Below are positions 18,065 through 27,000 of a stretch of 64,000 bases of DNA, in pieces. Positions within the stretch are counted from its first letter, which is position 1. Each line of letters begins with the position of its first letter. The stretch comes from Hyphomonas sp. (GTDB lineage: Bacteria; Pseudomonadota; Alphaproteobacteria; Caulobacterales; Hyphomonadaceae), in the NCBI RefSeq assembly GCF_017792385.1, contig NZ_CP051230.1, forward strand, positions 3,348,001-3,412,000, read 5' to 3'. Position numbers and translations under genes: made by a program. A model generated the notes under the pieces. That model saw only the letters and a list, made by a program, of their open reading frames with translations. It had not been told where the DNA came from and made no database searches.

Positions 18065-18805
18065 ATGACAGACAGATTGCTGGATTTCAGCGGCAAGGTG
18101 GCACTGGTCACGGGCGGCAGTCGCGGTCTTGGCCGTGAGATGGTGATGGCGCTGGCCGAGCGCGGGGCGGACTTGATCATCGCCAGCCGCAAGGCCGAAG
18201 CGTGCGAGACCGTTGCCGAGGAGGTCCGGTCCATGGGTCGGCGTGCCCTTGCCATCGGGGCGCATTGCGGAAAATGGGACGAGATCGACAGCCTGATCGA
18301 AGCGGCCTATGCCGAATTCGGCCGCGTCGACATTCTCGTCAACAATGCCGGCATGGGCCCGCGCATGCCGAGCGAAGAAGTTCCGGAAAACCTCTATGAC
18401 AGCGTACTGAACCTGAACCTCAAGGGGCCGTACCGGCTATCCAGTGTGATCGGCAAGCGGATGAAAGATGCCGGGTCCGGCGCCATACTGAACATCTCGT
18501 CTGTCGCAGCCCTTCAACCACTGGCACAGGTCGTGCCCTACAGCGCCGCCAAGGCGGGACTGAACGCCATGACCATCGGACTGGCCCGGGAATATGCGCC
18601 GGAAGTGCGCGTAAACTGTATCTGCGCGGGGCCGTTCCTGACCGACATTGCAAAGGCCTGGACCGAAGAAGCCCGGCAGACGGCAGACAATGCACTTGGC
18701 CGTCCGGGGCGTCCTGAAGAGATCGTGTCTGCCGCGCTCTATTTGTTGAGCCCGGCCTCGACCTTCTCGACAGGGTCGGTCATCACTGTCGATGGCGGCA
18801 TCTAG
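18065..18805 (+). CDS. Short-chain dehydrogenase/reductase
   Basis: A 246-residue classical SDR preceded by GGAGGAAA. The cofactor motif TGGSRGLG near residue 16, the structural NNAG in ILVNNAGMG, the catalytic Ser in ILNISSVAA and YSAAK as the Tyr-x-x-x-Lys pair are all present. An Arg/Ser-containing turn after the second strand (IASRKAEACE) suggests NADP(H) preference. The final TVDGGI is typical of the FabG-like subgroup. Its stop overlaps that of the convergent CoA-transferase gene by four bases. Confidence 0.92.
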   Translation: MTDRLLDFSGKVALVTGGSRGLGREMVMALAERGADLIIASRKAEACETVAEEVRSMGRRALAIGAHCGKWDEIDSLIEAAYAEFGRVDILVNNAGMGPRMPSEEVPENLYDSVLNLNLKGPYRLSSVIGKRMKDAGSGAILNISSVAALQPLAQVVPYSAAKAGLNAMTIGLAREYAPEVRVNCICAGPFLTDIAKAWTEEARQTADNALGRPGRPEEIVSAALYLLSPASTFSTGSVITVDGGI

Positions 18806-19968
18806 TCCAGGCCGAGCCCCAGTTCAGCCAGCACCGTTTCCGTGTGCTCCCCAATGCGCGGGGCTGGTGTGATCTCGCGGTGCGGTGCGCCCCGGAATAC
18901 AACTGGCGGCTGGGTTTCCCAATAGGCGCCCTCGGACGGATGCTCCCTGCGCTTGAAGAAGCCGGTCGCAACAAGGTGCGGATCGGATTGCAGGTCCGGA
19001 AAGTCATTTACGCGGGCGGCGGGAATGTCGGCGTCCCCCAGCGCCTTCAACCAGTACTCCGTCGTCTGCTTTTCGAAATAGACCTGAACACGGCCCATCA
19101 TGTAGTCCTGATTGAAGAAGCGGCCCTTGCGGTCAGCGATCCGGTCATCCTGGAGCTCTTCAGGAGCCCCCATCACATCGAACAGCTTGATCCAGCGCGC
19201 ATCCACATAGGGCGCAATCACGATCCATCCATTTGCCGTCTTCAGCGGCTGGCGCGACGGGTCGACCTGCCGCTGGTAGCAGAAGGGCCCGACCGGCGGA
19301 TCGAACTCGGCTTCGTAGAAATGCTCCTCCAGCAGGAAATGCGTGACGCATTCGAACATGGGCACTTCGACGTGCACCGCCTCCCCCGTCCGGTCCCGGT
19401 GGTGCAGGGCCGCGAGCGTGGCATACATGGCGTGGAGCCCGGACACCTTGTCGGCAAACGCGGTCGGAATGAACCTGGGCCGCTCGTTCCCGTCGACTTT
19501 CGGCAGCAGCATCGTGGCGCCGGACAGGCCCTGAATCAGGTCATCATAGGCCGGTCGGCCAGCATAGGGGCCGTCCGATCCGAAACCGAGGCAATGGACG
19601 TAGACAATGTCCGGGCGGATGGCCTTCACTTCCTCGAATGTCAGCCCCAGACGTGCAACGGCATCCGGCCGGATATTGTGGATGAACACGTCGCTCTGGC
19701 GGATGAGTTCCCGAATGGCCGTCTGGCCATCTTCGGATTTGAGGTCCCAGACCACGGACCGCTTGCCGCGATTGATCGTCATGTGGCAGGGGCCCATATT
19801 CCGGTTATTTGCCGGCTTGCCGACATTGCGGAAATCATCACCGCCGGCGGGCTCCACTTTCACGACATCGGCGCCCATGTCTGCCAGGGTCTGGGTGCAG
19901 TACGGTCCGAAAATGACCGTCGTCATGTCTGCGATCCTGATATCCGACAGCAAATTGGTGCCTGGCAT
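18802..19968 (-). CDS. CoA-transferase family III (CaiB/BaiF)
   Basis: The ATG at 19968 (MPGTNLLSDIRIADMTTV) matches the usual family start and gives 388 residues. Signature segments are GPYCTQTLADMGADVVKVE, the GKRSVVWDLKSEDG strand and the conserved SGATMLL region after YDDLIQGL. It would transfer CoA between an acyl-CoA and a free acid. The candidate catalytic Asp lies near the AYDDLIQGL segment, as in formyl-CoA transferase. The gene is single and convergent with the SDR. Confidence 0.88.
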   Translation of the reverse strand: MPGTNLLSDIRIADMTTVIFGPYCTQTLADMGADVVKVEPAGGDDFRNVGKPANNRNMGPCHMTINRGKRSVVWDLKSEDGQTAIRELIRQSDVFIHNIRPDAVARLGLTFEEVKAIRPDIVYVHCLGFGSDGPYAGRPAYDDLIQGLSGATMLLPKVDGNERPRFIPTAFADKVSGLHAMYATLAALHHRDRTGEAVHVEVPMFECVTHFLLEEHFYEAEFDPPVGPFCYQRQVDPSRQPLKTANGWIVIAPYVDARWIKLFDVMGAPEELQDDRIADRKGRFFNQDYMMGRVQVYFEKQTTEYWLKALGDADIPAARVNDFPDLQSDPHLVATGFFKRREHPSEGAYWETQPPVVFRGAPHREITPAPRIGEHTETVLAELGLGLD

Positions 19969-20126
19969 GGGGCGCGCCCTCCGGTTGCGTTGTGGGTCAT
20001 CGACGGTCTCAAGGCCGTCCTTCCCGTTCCGATTAGACGGGGTGTCGCTACGACACACAAGACGCCAGCGTGTGGAGTTTTCGAGGGAGGGAAATAAGCG
20101 GATTACAGGTTGGCGCGTCGGAAAAC

Positions 20127-21353
20127 TCAGGAGGTTCGCAGCAATCTCTGGACACCGGTCCGCACGCCGGTCCGCAGGCCGGTGAGCCGCCAATAGAGGC
20201 TCCATTTGGCCCAGGCGCGACGATGGTCTCCCTGCCGCATGGCAGTCTTCACGAGGAATGGCAGCAGGCTGGCAATGGCCGCAATCGCATCCTTTCGGTG
20301 CGCCAGCGGACCGAGCGCGGCGCGGATCTCGTCCAGGATTCCCGGCTCGGCGATCACCTCATCCACACCATAACGGCATCCGAGCATTCGGGAGAGGATG
20401 GTCCGCTCGACCGGACGCAGGCGGGCCTCCGGATTTGCAGCCACGCCCGCCCGCAGGGCAGACAGGGCCGCCGGCCACAATTTCTTGCGGGCCGCGATCA
20501 CAGATTTCTGGAAATAGGCCTGCCGACGCGCGGCTGGATCCGTCGGGACGGCGGGGGCGTCATAGTCCAGGAATTCCCCGAGAGAGAGCCTCGGCAAGAG
20601 ATCTTCCATCAGGGTCGTGTCCGCTGCGCACCAGCGATCATAGCGGGTATCGGCCGCATACCGGATGTCCTTCGGCCCGCGCGGGCCTTCATGCTGGCGC
20701 TGCAACAGCGTGACCGCATCAACCCGGTGCGCATCGAAACGGCGCGCCAGCCGCATCAGGACGGCATAATCCTCGGAGATGGTGATCTCTTCCGGCATTG
20801 GGCCGATGGCCTCATAGCAACTACGCCGCACCAGCAGGCAGGGCTGGCCAGTGATGAAACAGTCTTCCAGGACATGCACGAAAAAGGATCGCCCATCTTC
20901 AGGCGGATAGGGATAGGTGTGCAGGAATTCGCGCGCGCCCGTCTCCGGATTGATGGTGAACTTGCGCAATGCGCCATAGCTGATCCGGGTTTCGGGATCC
21001 TCGCGGAATGGTCCGAGCAGGCGCTCCAGCGCATCGGCCGGCGCAATATCGTCATCATCCATGATCCAGATGAGATCACCGCGCGCGCGGGAGAAGCCAT
21101 GGTTCAGCGCTGACAGTTTTCCGCCATTCTGTTGTGTCAGCAACGTAACCCGGTCCGCATAGCTCGCCAGAACTTCCCGCGTATTGTCCGTCGAGCCATC
21201 ATCCACGATGATGATCTCCAAGATGTCTGCGGTCTGGGCCAACAGGCTGTCTATGCTCTCTGTGATGAGATGAGCGCGGTTGAACGTCGGCAGGATCACC
21301 GAGACGGTCAAGGCGGATTGTCCCCGGTCAGTCACTGAACTCTTTTCCTGCAT
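20127..21353 (-). CDS. Glycosyltransferase family 2
   Basis: The ATG at 21353 gives 408 residues; a longer TTG start 30 bases upstream is possible. The N-terminal GT-A domain reads VSVILPTFNRAHLI ... IIIVDDGSTDNT and contains DXD-type IWIMDDDDIAP. The C-terminal 150 residues are helical and divergent. It transfers a sugar from a nucleotide donor, probably to a cell-surface glycan. It is divergent from a second GT2 gene, so the pair may share a promoter region. Confidence 0.85.
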   Translation of the reverse strand: MQEKSSVTDRGQSALTVSVILPTFNRAHLITESIDSLLAQTADILEIIIVDDGSTDNTREVLASYADRVTLLTQQNGGKLSALNHGFSRARGDLIWIMDDDDIAPADALERLLGPFREDPETRISYGALRKFTINPETGAREFLHTYPYPPEDGRSFFVHVLEDCFITGQPCLLVRRSCYEAIGPMPEEITISEDYAVLMRLARRFDAHRVDAVTLLQRQHEGPRGPKDIRYAADTRYDRWCAADTTLMEDLLPRLSLGEFLDYDAPAVPTDPAARRQAYFQKSVIAARKKLWPAALSALRAGVAANPEARLRPVERTILSRMLGCRYGVDEVIAEPGILDEIRAALGPLAHRKDAIAAIASLLPFLVKTAMRQGDHRRAWAKWSLYWRLTGLRTGVRTGVQRLLRTS

Positions 21354-21485
21354 GGCACCCACATTCCCCCCTGCGGCCAGCAATATTCATACCGGATGAC
21401 AGAATCGCCCCCTGACCGGTATGGATTTCGCATGATAGCACAAAACTGGCATGGTCCGGGAAAACCGGCTTGAAGGACTGTTTGG

Positions 21486-22493
21486 ATGACGCAGACTGAT
21501 AATTCGAACGCGCCGCGCGTGACCATCGTGGTGTCACCGCGGGAAAGATTCGAACAGGCGGAGATGTCTCTGGCGTCCTGCTTCGAGAAGACCGACACGC
21601 TGTTTCGCATGATCTATATTGATGGCGGCACGCCGCGCGCCATCGCCCACACTCTGAAAGAAAAGGTCGAGCGCCGGGGGCATATTTATCTTCGCCGCGA
21701 TGGTTTCCTGACCCCAAACGATGCCCGCAATCTGGCCCTGCCCCTGATCGACACGGAATATGTTGCCTTCATCGACAATGATGTCGTGTTCCAGCCGGGC
21801 TGGCTCGATGCGCTGATCCGCTGCGCCGACGAAACCGGCGCCGGGCTTGTGACCCCAACCATTCTGGTCGGGCCCGCAGCCCGCATGCCGGACCTCAGCA
21901 TCCATCATGCCGGCGGCATCCTGAAGGTCGAGGAGGATGAACACGGCAAGACGATGTATCGCCGTCACGGGTTTGAACACACGCGATACCTGGAGATGAA
22001 GGATGAGTTGAAGCGACAGGAAACAGGTTGCACTGAATTTCACGTCGTTTTGGCCCGCAAGGCCATGATCGATGACATTGGTCCTTTCGACCCGAATCTG
22101 GTCGGCTTCACGGACGAGATCGACATGGCCCTCGCCGCGCGCGCGAAGGGCTGGAAGATTTTCTACGAACCTGACTCCGTGATTGCCTATGCTGTGGGCA
22201 AACGGCTCACCTGGCGCGACCGGCCCTATTTCTGTGTCCGGTGGAGTCCCGGCCGCGTCATGCGGGCCGAACGCTACTTCTATGACAAATGGGGTCTTAC
22301 CCATGATTTCGACCGTCAACGCAATTTCCTGCGGGACCACCGGCGTCACGCCTTCCCGATGAAGTCGATGCAAAAAATCATCGGCTGGCGTGCAACAGTC
22401 GGACTGACGGCCATTTTGTGCAACACCGTGTCCGCGATCTCGTCCTGGCGCCTGATCCGGCCGAATCCGACCCCGCAGCACACCCGGCAATGA
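21486..22493 (+). CDS. Glycosyltransferase family 2
   Basis: A 335-residue protein with a GT2-like core: VTIVVSPRERFEQAEMSL, MIYIDGGTPRA, the metal-binding FIDNDVVFQPGWLDALI, and GFTDEIDMALAARAKGW, corresponding to the ED acceptor motif. A C-terminal hydrophobic stretch (ATVGLTAILCNTVSAISSW) could attach it to the membrane. The acceptor is unknown. The gene ends one base before the convergent dehydrogenase stop. Confidence 0.83.
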   Translation: MTQTDNSNAPRVTIVVSPRERFEQAEMSLASCFEKTDTLFRMIYIDGGTPRAIAHTLKEKVERRGHIYLRRDGFLTPNDARNLALPLIDTEYVAFIDNDVVFQPGWLDALIRCADETGAGLVTPTILVGPAARMPDLSIHHAGGILKVEEDEHGKTMYRRHGFEHTRYLEMKDELKRQETGCTEFHVVLARKAMIDDIGPFDPNLVGFTDEIDMALAARAKGWKIFYEPDSVIAYAVGKRLTWRDRPYFCVRWSPGRVMRAERYFYDKWGLTHDFDRQRNFLRDHRRHAFPMKSMQKIIGWRATVGLTAILCNTVSAISSWRLIRPNPTPQHTRQ

Positions 22494-23564
22494 TCAGATG
22501 AGACGTCGCCCGATGGCAGCCCAGGCAGTCATGAGACGGTGACGGCCGCGAAACCCTGCGGGTTTCGGCGCGCGGGAGAACACGTCTTCCTCTGTAAACT
22601 GGTGCAGCAGGGGATCTCCGGCCTGATAACGCCGGAAATTCTCGGCCAGAATGTCGAGCGTCCGGCCCGTCCGGTCCGGCATTTGCGGCGTGACATGTGG
22701 TGTAAGGATCAGATTGGGCACAGACCACAAGCGATGCCAGGGCGGCAGTGGCTCGAACGGATCTGTCACATCCAGCCCCGCACCCGCCAGATGACCTGAT
22801 CTCAAGGCATCGATCATCGCCTCCTCGTCAACCAGCTGCGCCCTGGCAACATTGACGAGATAGCCGCCGGGATTCATGGCTGCGAGTTCAGGGGCACCCA
22901 GAATGCGATAGCTGGCATCATTCAGTGACGCGCACAGGGCCGCGATGTCTGCGCCCTGAATGGCATCGATCAGACAGTCTCCCCGGGCAGCACTGTACAT
23001 GCGCACACCGGGAAGGTCTGCCGGCTGGTCCTTTCGACGAAATGCCGAAACCTTCATCCCGAAGGCCAGGCATTGACGCGCAAGATTTTCACCCGTGGCG
23101 CCGTAGCCGACAATGCACACGGTTTTGCCATGGAGGCCGCGCAGGTCCGCCTGCCCCCGAATGCCCCAGACCCTGCGGCGCTGAGCCCGCATCATGTCGG
23201 GCGCGCGATAGGCCAGCGACAGCATGAAATGGATCGCATGCTCGGCAAGGACCGGTCCGGAACGCCCCTTCGACGAGGTTGCGACAAGGTCGCTGTCCGC
23301 CAGCGCCCGGGGCGCAAACCCATCCAGACCGGATTGATCGCAATGAAGCCATTTCAGGTTTGGCGCGGTGAGATAGCGCTCATCCGCGACGCCATCGAGA
23401 ATGGCGATCTCGCAAGTCTCGAGCGCCCGGGCAATGCCCGCATGGTCCTCCCGGTCGACGTGAACCAGTTTGGAAGGCACGAAGACCTGCCGAAGACGGA
23501 CGATGTCCTGAGAACGCCAATTGAGACGAACCAGAATCTCCCTCGGGGGCACACGTTCCTGCAA
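22494..23564 (-). CDS. D-2-hydroxyacid dehydrogenase (NAD-dependent)
   Basis: A 356-residue protein beginning at a TTG with GGAG upstream (a GTG four codons further in is an alternative). The Rossmann loop is VCIVGYGATGENLA. The catalytic Arg is in NVARAQLVDE, the Glu in DVTDPFEPLP and the His in ILTPHVTPQ, as in the D-isomer 2-hydroxyacid dehydrogenases. It interconverts a 2-oxoacid and a D-2-hydroxyacid. It converges on the upstream glycosyltransferase without a gap. Confidence 0.88.
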   Translation of the reverse strand: MQERVPPREILVRLNWRSQDIVRLRQVFVPSKLVHVDREDHAGIARALETCEIAILDGVADERYLTAPNLKWLHCDQSGLDGFAPRALADSDLVATSSKGRSGPVLAEHAIHFMLSLAYRAPDMMRAQRRRVWGIRGQADLRGLHGKTVCIVGYGATGENLARQCLAFGMKVSAFRRKDQPADLPGVRMYSAARGDCLIDAIQGADIAALCASLNDASYRILGAPELAAMNPGGYLVNVARAQLVDEEAMIDALRSGHLAGAGLDVTDPFEPLPPWHRLWSVPNLILTPHVTPQMPDRTGRTLDILAENFRRYQAGDPLLHQFTEEDVFSRAPKPAGFRGRHRLMTAWAAIGRRLI

Positions 23565-23724
23565 ATCGCCACTCCCTGCATCCGGTCTTCACCCTGCATC
23601 ATCATCCGGGCTCTCCGCAACCCGCTGGCTCACCGCCGCGAATGGCAAACGTTCGGCCGCATGCGAGCATACGAAGCTGGATGGATAGTGTTCGCTGCAA
23701 TCGGTCTCCCGACTGAAGGAACGC

Positions 23725-24227
23725 CTACTTGTCGAGGTCCGCCGCAGCGTGCTTCAGATCACGCTCCATATCCTGTTGCGTGTAGTGAACCGTGTAATGG
23801 TGGGGCACCAGGATGGAGAATGCGGCCCCGCCAATTCCGATCGCCGCCGAATGTCGTTGTGCTTCTTCGAATACCCATATTTCACGACCACCGTCCTGTC
23901 TTCCCTAACGCCGCGTCCCGGATAGGAAACTGCGAAGCCCTGATCGGTAGCGCCCCAACCGAAATCAAATGACCTGGCATGACCATGCGCGTCGAGATAG
24001 TGGCTCTTGCAAATGCCCTGGACGTGAATGCTCATATCGTCTGTCATGCATGGCGTTGCAGTCCACATGACCTTCATCCGGGTGTCGGTGTCATTGACGA
24101 CGTTGATCGTGACACAGGCATGCGCCATCTGGGCCGCTGTCAGCGCCAACGCTGCCAGTTCAAGACCTTTTCCCGACACGCGCTTCGCAAAAGCACATGA
24201 ATTCCCATCGACGCGCAAGCCTAACAT
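23725..24227 (-). pseudogene. Small secreted 4-Cys protein, paralogue 1, frameshifted
   Basis: The minus-strand member of the array. The start ATG overlaps the stop of the upstream gene (ATGTTAG). A signal peptide ends QMAHA, then CVTINVVNDTD begins the family core, with FDFGWG in the middle. The frame is normal up to SWC, then one base is missing in a C-tract (near 23801-23805): the next frame reads HHYTVHYTQQDMERDL and stops at 23725, matching the C-x-x-H-Y end of its paralogues. As read, the frame instead ends at 23754 with an unrelated tail. It is either a real lesion or a homopolymer sequencing error. Confidence 0.75.
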
Positions 24228-24589
24228 GAAATGCCCTTTCCCAGGATGAACTTCCAGTTCTCCGACTCTGGATGTCTCATCACGTGAATCGTGTGATCGC
24301 CCGCTTCCAGGTTTTGAAAGTTCTTTTCTTCGCCATCGAGTTCGACATGAAGTTCCTCCACAGGCGTGTCGGACGTTTCGAAAGTCTTGAACCGTGCAAC
24401 AGACCTGCTTTCGCGCCCCGCCTGCTCGCCTCCGGACGGTTGAGCGGTGCTGAACTTCAGAGTCTTGGAACTGCAGTTCTTCACAACAAGAAGTTTCTTA
24501 CCGTAAACACGGTGCTCTTCCGAATGACCATACTGAGTGGTCATGCACAGAGTTGCGATGCTCAATAAGGTTGTACGCAGGACGTTCAT
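24221..24589 (-). CDS. Secreted hypothetical protein coupled to paralogue 1
   Basis: Started at the ATG at 24589 (AAAGG seven bases upstream) it has 122 residues; an in-frame ATG 18 bases earlier is possible. A signal peptide (MNVLRTTLLSIATLCMTTQYGHS) is followed by a charged beta-rich domain with KLLVVKNCSSKTLKF and a C-terminal GKGISC, so two cysteines could pair. It does not share the family pattern. Its stop overlaps the start of paralogue 1, which indicates translational coupling. Function unknown. Confidence 0.7.
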   Translation of the reverse strand: MNVLRTTLLSIATLCMTTQYGHSEEHRVYGKKLLVVKNCSSKTLKFSTAQPSGGEQAGRESRSVARFKTFETSDTPVEELHVELDGEEKNFQNLEAGDHTIHVMRHPESENWKFILGKGISC

Positions 24590-24831
24590 GCAGCGACCTT
24601 TCTTCATGTCGGTTCTGAAGACAGTCCTTCAAGCGCCACGGTTTCCAGAAGCTTTATGTCTGGCGCCGCAGAACGCGCATGAGACGCAGGTATAACAATC
24701 CCATGCCCTATGCTGCCTTTTTATTAAGAGGCCTTAACCGTTTATCTCTAGGCTGATCTTATTGCAGGGCGGGGTTGTGGTCCTGAGCATCGCCCGCCCC
24801 TGACGCCAATATCAACGCGAAGGAAACCCAG
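24590..24831. promoter_or_regulatory. Divergent control region of the secreted-protein array
   Basis: These 242 bases separate the minus-strand pair from the five-gene plus-strand array and must hold both promoters. The central part (about 24680-24765) is AT-rich, with TATAAC at 24690 and a TTTTTATTAAGAGG stretch. I cannot assign a convincing -35/-10 pair or operator. Confidence 0.35.
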
Positions 24832-25311
24832 ATGACGCAACCTCACTTCCGCGCCCTCATCGCAGGAATGGCGCTTGCCATGGCCTGTACGCAAGCAGCC
24901 AGTGCGTGCGTAACAGTGAAGGTCTACAATGACAGCGACTCGACCATCAACGCAGCCTGGCGCGCGCTCGGATGCGGCGGCATCGACAAGAGATGGAACC
25001 TGGTCGTGTGCGCAAACCATGATATCGCACCGCACGATTCCCGGTCGCATGATTTCGACTGGGGAAAGAGTGCTCAGCAGGTCATGATCGGGTTTGATGG
25101 AGTTGGAAACGCCGAAGGAAAATGGGTCGACGTGAAGTTCACCTATCACAAGGACGAGGGGAACTATAGAAAATCCTATTCCGGCACCGCTCAGACCCCT
25201 CCCAAATGCCACTCACATTACACCATACATTATACGAGTGCGGACATTATCAAGGATTCCGAAGACGCCTATGAGCGGTACGAAGATTCCAGCAACCGGG
25301 ATAGCGAGTGA
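24832..25311 (+). CDS. Small secreted 4-Cys protein, paralogue 2
   Basis: A 159-residue protein preceded by GAAGGAAA. The signal peptide ends TQAASA, and the mature protein starts CVTVKVYNDSDSTI. Conserved features are W, the Cys of ALGCGGID, the Cys of VVCANHDIAPH, SRSHDFDWGKS, FDGVGNAEG and CHSHYTIHYTSADI. The mature part is about 134 residues, beta-rich by pattern and with four cysteines. First of a likely operon with paralogues 3-6 and a further secreted protein. I do not recognise a named domain. Confidence 0.85.
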   Translation: MTQPHFRALIAGMALAMACTQAASACVTVKVYNDSDSTINAAWRALGCGGIDKRWNLVVCANHDIAPHDSRSHDFDWGKSAQQVMIGFDGVGNAEGKWVDVKFTYHKDEGNYRKSYSGTAQTPPKCHSHYTIHYTSADIIKDSEDAYERYEDSSNRDSE

Positions 25312-25376
25312 ACCGCCTCCCACGGCCCCTGTGAACCAGATCTGCCTGCACCAGTCGACAAGAGAGGAAGCGCAGT

Positions 25377-25832
25377 ATGGACTCAAAACCTGTAAAGTTT
25401 CTTTGTGTCGCTGTTGTCGCGTCTACGCTCGTCCAGCAGATGAATGCGTGCGTCACAGTCAATCTGCACAATGAGTCCGATCACAAGCTGCACGTAGACT
25501 GGATGGCCCCTGGATGTGCAGGGGTGGACTTGAATCCGCTCCTCACACTGATTTGCTCGGAGCATGACGTCGATGGCGGAACAACGCAGGGTTATGATTT
25601 CAAGATGTTCACCACTCAGCAGTCGGTGGCCGTGACGTTCAAGGGCTTTGGAAACGCGGAGGGCTTACATGTCATGCTTCCCTACACATACCACCATGGA
25701 CACGGATACAAAAAGTCCAAATCCCTGTTTGGAGGCACACCCGGTTCCTGCAATCGACACTACAACATACATATTACCAATGACGTGCTTCAGGCCGCCC
25801 TGGACGAGGCAGTAAGTCGAGGCAACAACTAA
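25377..25832 (+). CDS. Small secreted 4-Cys protein, paralogue 3
   Basis: A 151-residue paralogue with GAGGAAG before the ATG. The signal peptide ends QQMNA and the mature start is CVTVNLHNESDHKL. It keeps APGCAGVD, LICSEHDV, YDFKMF in place of F-x-WG, FKGFGNAEG and CNRHYNIHIT. It is the most divergent plus-strand member in the centre (FKMF lacks the Trp-Gly). The next gene starts on the base after its TAA, which suggests cotranslation. Confidence 0.85.
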   Translation: MDSKPVKFLCVAVVASTLVQQMNACVTVNLHNESDHKLHVDWMAPGCAGVDLNPLLTLICSEHDVDGGTTQGYDFKMFTTQQSVAVTFKGFGNAEGLHVMLPYTYHHGHGYKKSKSLFGGTPGSCNRHYNIHITNDVLQAALDEAVSRGNN

Positions 25833-26387
25833 ATGGCAGTCCGGGCTATGACACAGTCAACCGAACGCCCCCCGTGCCGTCCCGACACGGCCGGCAACGG
25901 GCTGTGGTTTGGGTGCGCCCATCTGTTTGTGCTCGCAGTCTCAGCCCTGGAGGCGAGCGCATGTGTAACTGTCAGCGCCCACAACGAGTCCCATATCGAA
26001 GTCCGTGCAGACTGGGTCTCGCTCGGCTGCGGAGGCTACGACGACACATCCAGTCAAATTCTTGTCTGCAGAAACCACAGCTTGCCGGCAAATGACGGAA
26101 ACAGATCCTACGATTTCAAATGGGGTACGACAGGACAGACGCTCGTTTTCTCCTTTGACGGCATTGGGGACGCCAAGGACCTGAACATAAGTGCGTTCTA
26201 CACCTATCGCAGGCATTCAGATTCTTTCGATCGAACACATCATATTCTCGGCAACACACCCTCCTCTTGCGGACGCCATTACTCAGTCCGGATCACAAGC
26301 CAGGACATTCAGGATGAATCTGATCGGGCATATCAGATCGAGGTGAATGAATCCCGCCGGACGGGCGGAGATCATGTTCTGCGATAG
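25833..26387 (+). CDS. Small secreted 4-Cys protein, paralogue 4
   Basis: A 184-residue paralogue with a longer N-terminus: about 24 polar residues (fewer if the ATG at 25848 is used) precede the hydrophobic core LWFGCAHLFVLAVSALEASA. The mature protein starts CVTVSAHNESHIEV and keeps SLGCGGYD, LVCRNHSLP, YDFKWGTTGQ, FDGIGDAK and CGRHYSVRITSQDI. It begins immediately after the stop of paralogue 3. Four mature cysteines are conserved. Confidence 0.83.
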   Translation: MAVRAMTQSTERPPCRPDTAGNGLWFGCAHLFVLAVSALEASACVTVSAHNESHIEVRADWVSLGCGGYDDTSSQILVCRNHSLPANDGNRSYDFKWGTTGQTLVFSFDGIGDAKDLNISAFYTYRRHSDSFDRTHHILGNTPSSCGRHYSVRITSQDIQDESDRAYQIEVNESRRTGGDHVLR

Positions 26388-26423
26388 CCGAGTTCATCCG
26401 CTCTCTGAAAGGAGCTGCCATCC

Positions 26424-26909
26424 ATGCAAATGCAAACCAAACTGACGGCCACTTTGCTGGCAGCAGCGTTACTGGCCGCTCCATCGGCGCTGGCTTGCGT
26501 AACTGTAAAGGTGGACAATCAAACCGACCGGCAAATCCGCGCGGTTTGGACGGCTGCCGGCTGCCTTGGCGCAGACAAGAAGTCGAAAGTCGCATTCAAG
26601 TGTGCCGGGCATGACATTCCGGCAGGAACGTCCCGTTCGCATGATTTCGACTGGGGAAAATCCGGACAAGCGGTGACCTTCTATTACGATGGCGTCGGCA
26701 AGGCCGAAGGAATGAAAGTGCAGGTTTCCTTCTCCTATCAGTCAAGCTCAGGACGATATGAGAAGACGTGGGGGCTGCGAAAGATTCCTGGCACGCCCGG
26801 CGGTTGCGGACGCCACTTCACCGTACCCTACACAAATGAAGACGTCCGGGCGGACTCAGAAAGCACGTTCCTGGCCGTCGCCAATGAAACGAAGCATCAT
26901 GAATGGTGA
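26424..26909 (+). CDS. Small secreted 4-Cys protein, paralogue 5
   Basis: A 161-residue paralogue with AAGGAG upstream. The signal peptide is classical (TLLAAALLAAPSALA) and ends directly before CVTVKVDNQTDRQI. It keeps AAGCLGAD, KCAGHDIPAG, SRSHDFDWGKSGQ, YDGVGKAEG and CGRHFTVPYTNEDV, all four cysteines included. The gap to the previous gene is 36 bases. Confidence 0.85.
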   Translation: MQMQTKLTATLLAAALLAAPSALACVTVKVDNQTDRQIRAVWTAAGCLGADKKSKVAFKCAGHDIPAGTSRSHDFDWGKSGQAVTFYYDGVGKAEGMKVQVSFSYQSSSGRYEKTWGLRKIPGTPGGCGRHFTVPYTNEDVRADSESTFLAVANETKHHEW

Positions 26910-27000
26910 ATGGCCCTGCCGACTTTAGGGGCTCACGAAGGCCGGCTCGATCACTCGACAAGACCTGATGCCGGCTTCACGGATATATTGAGGAATGGTC

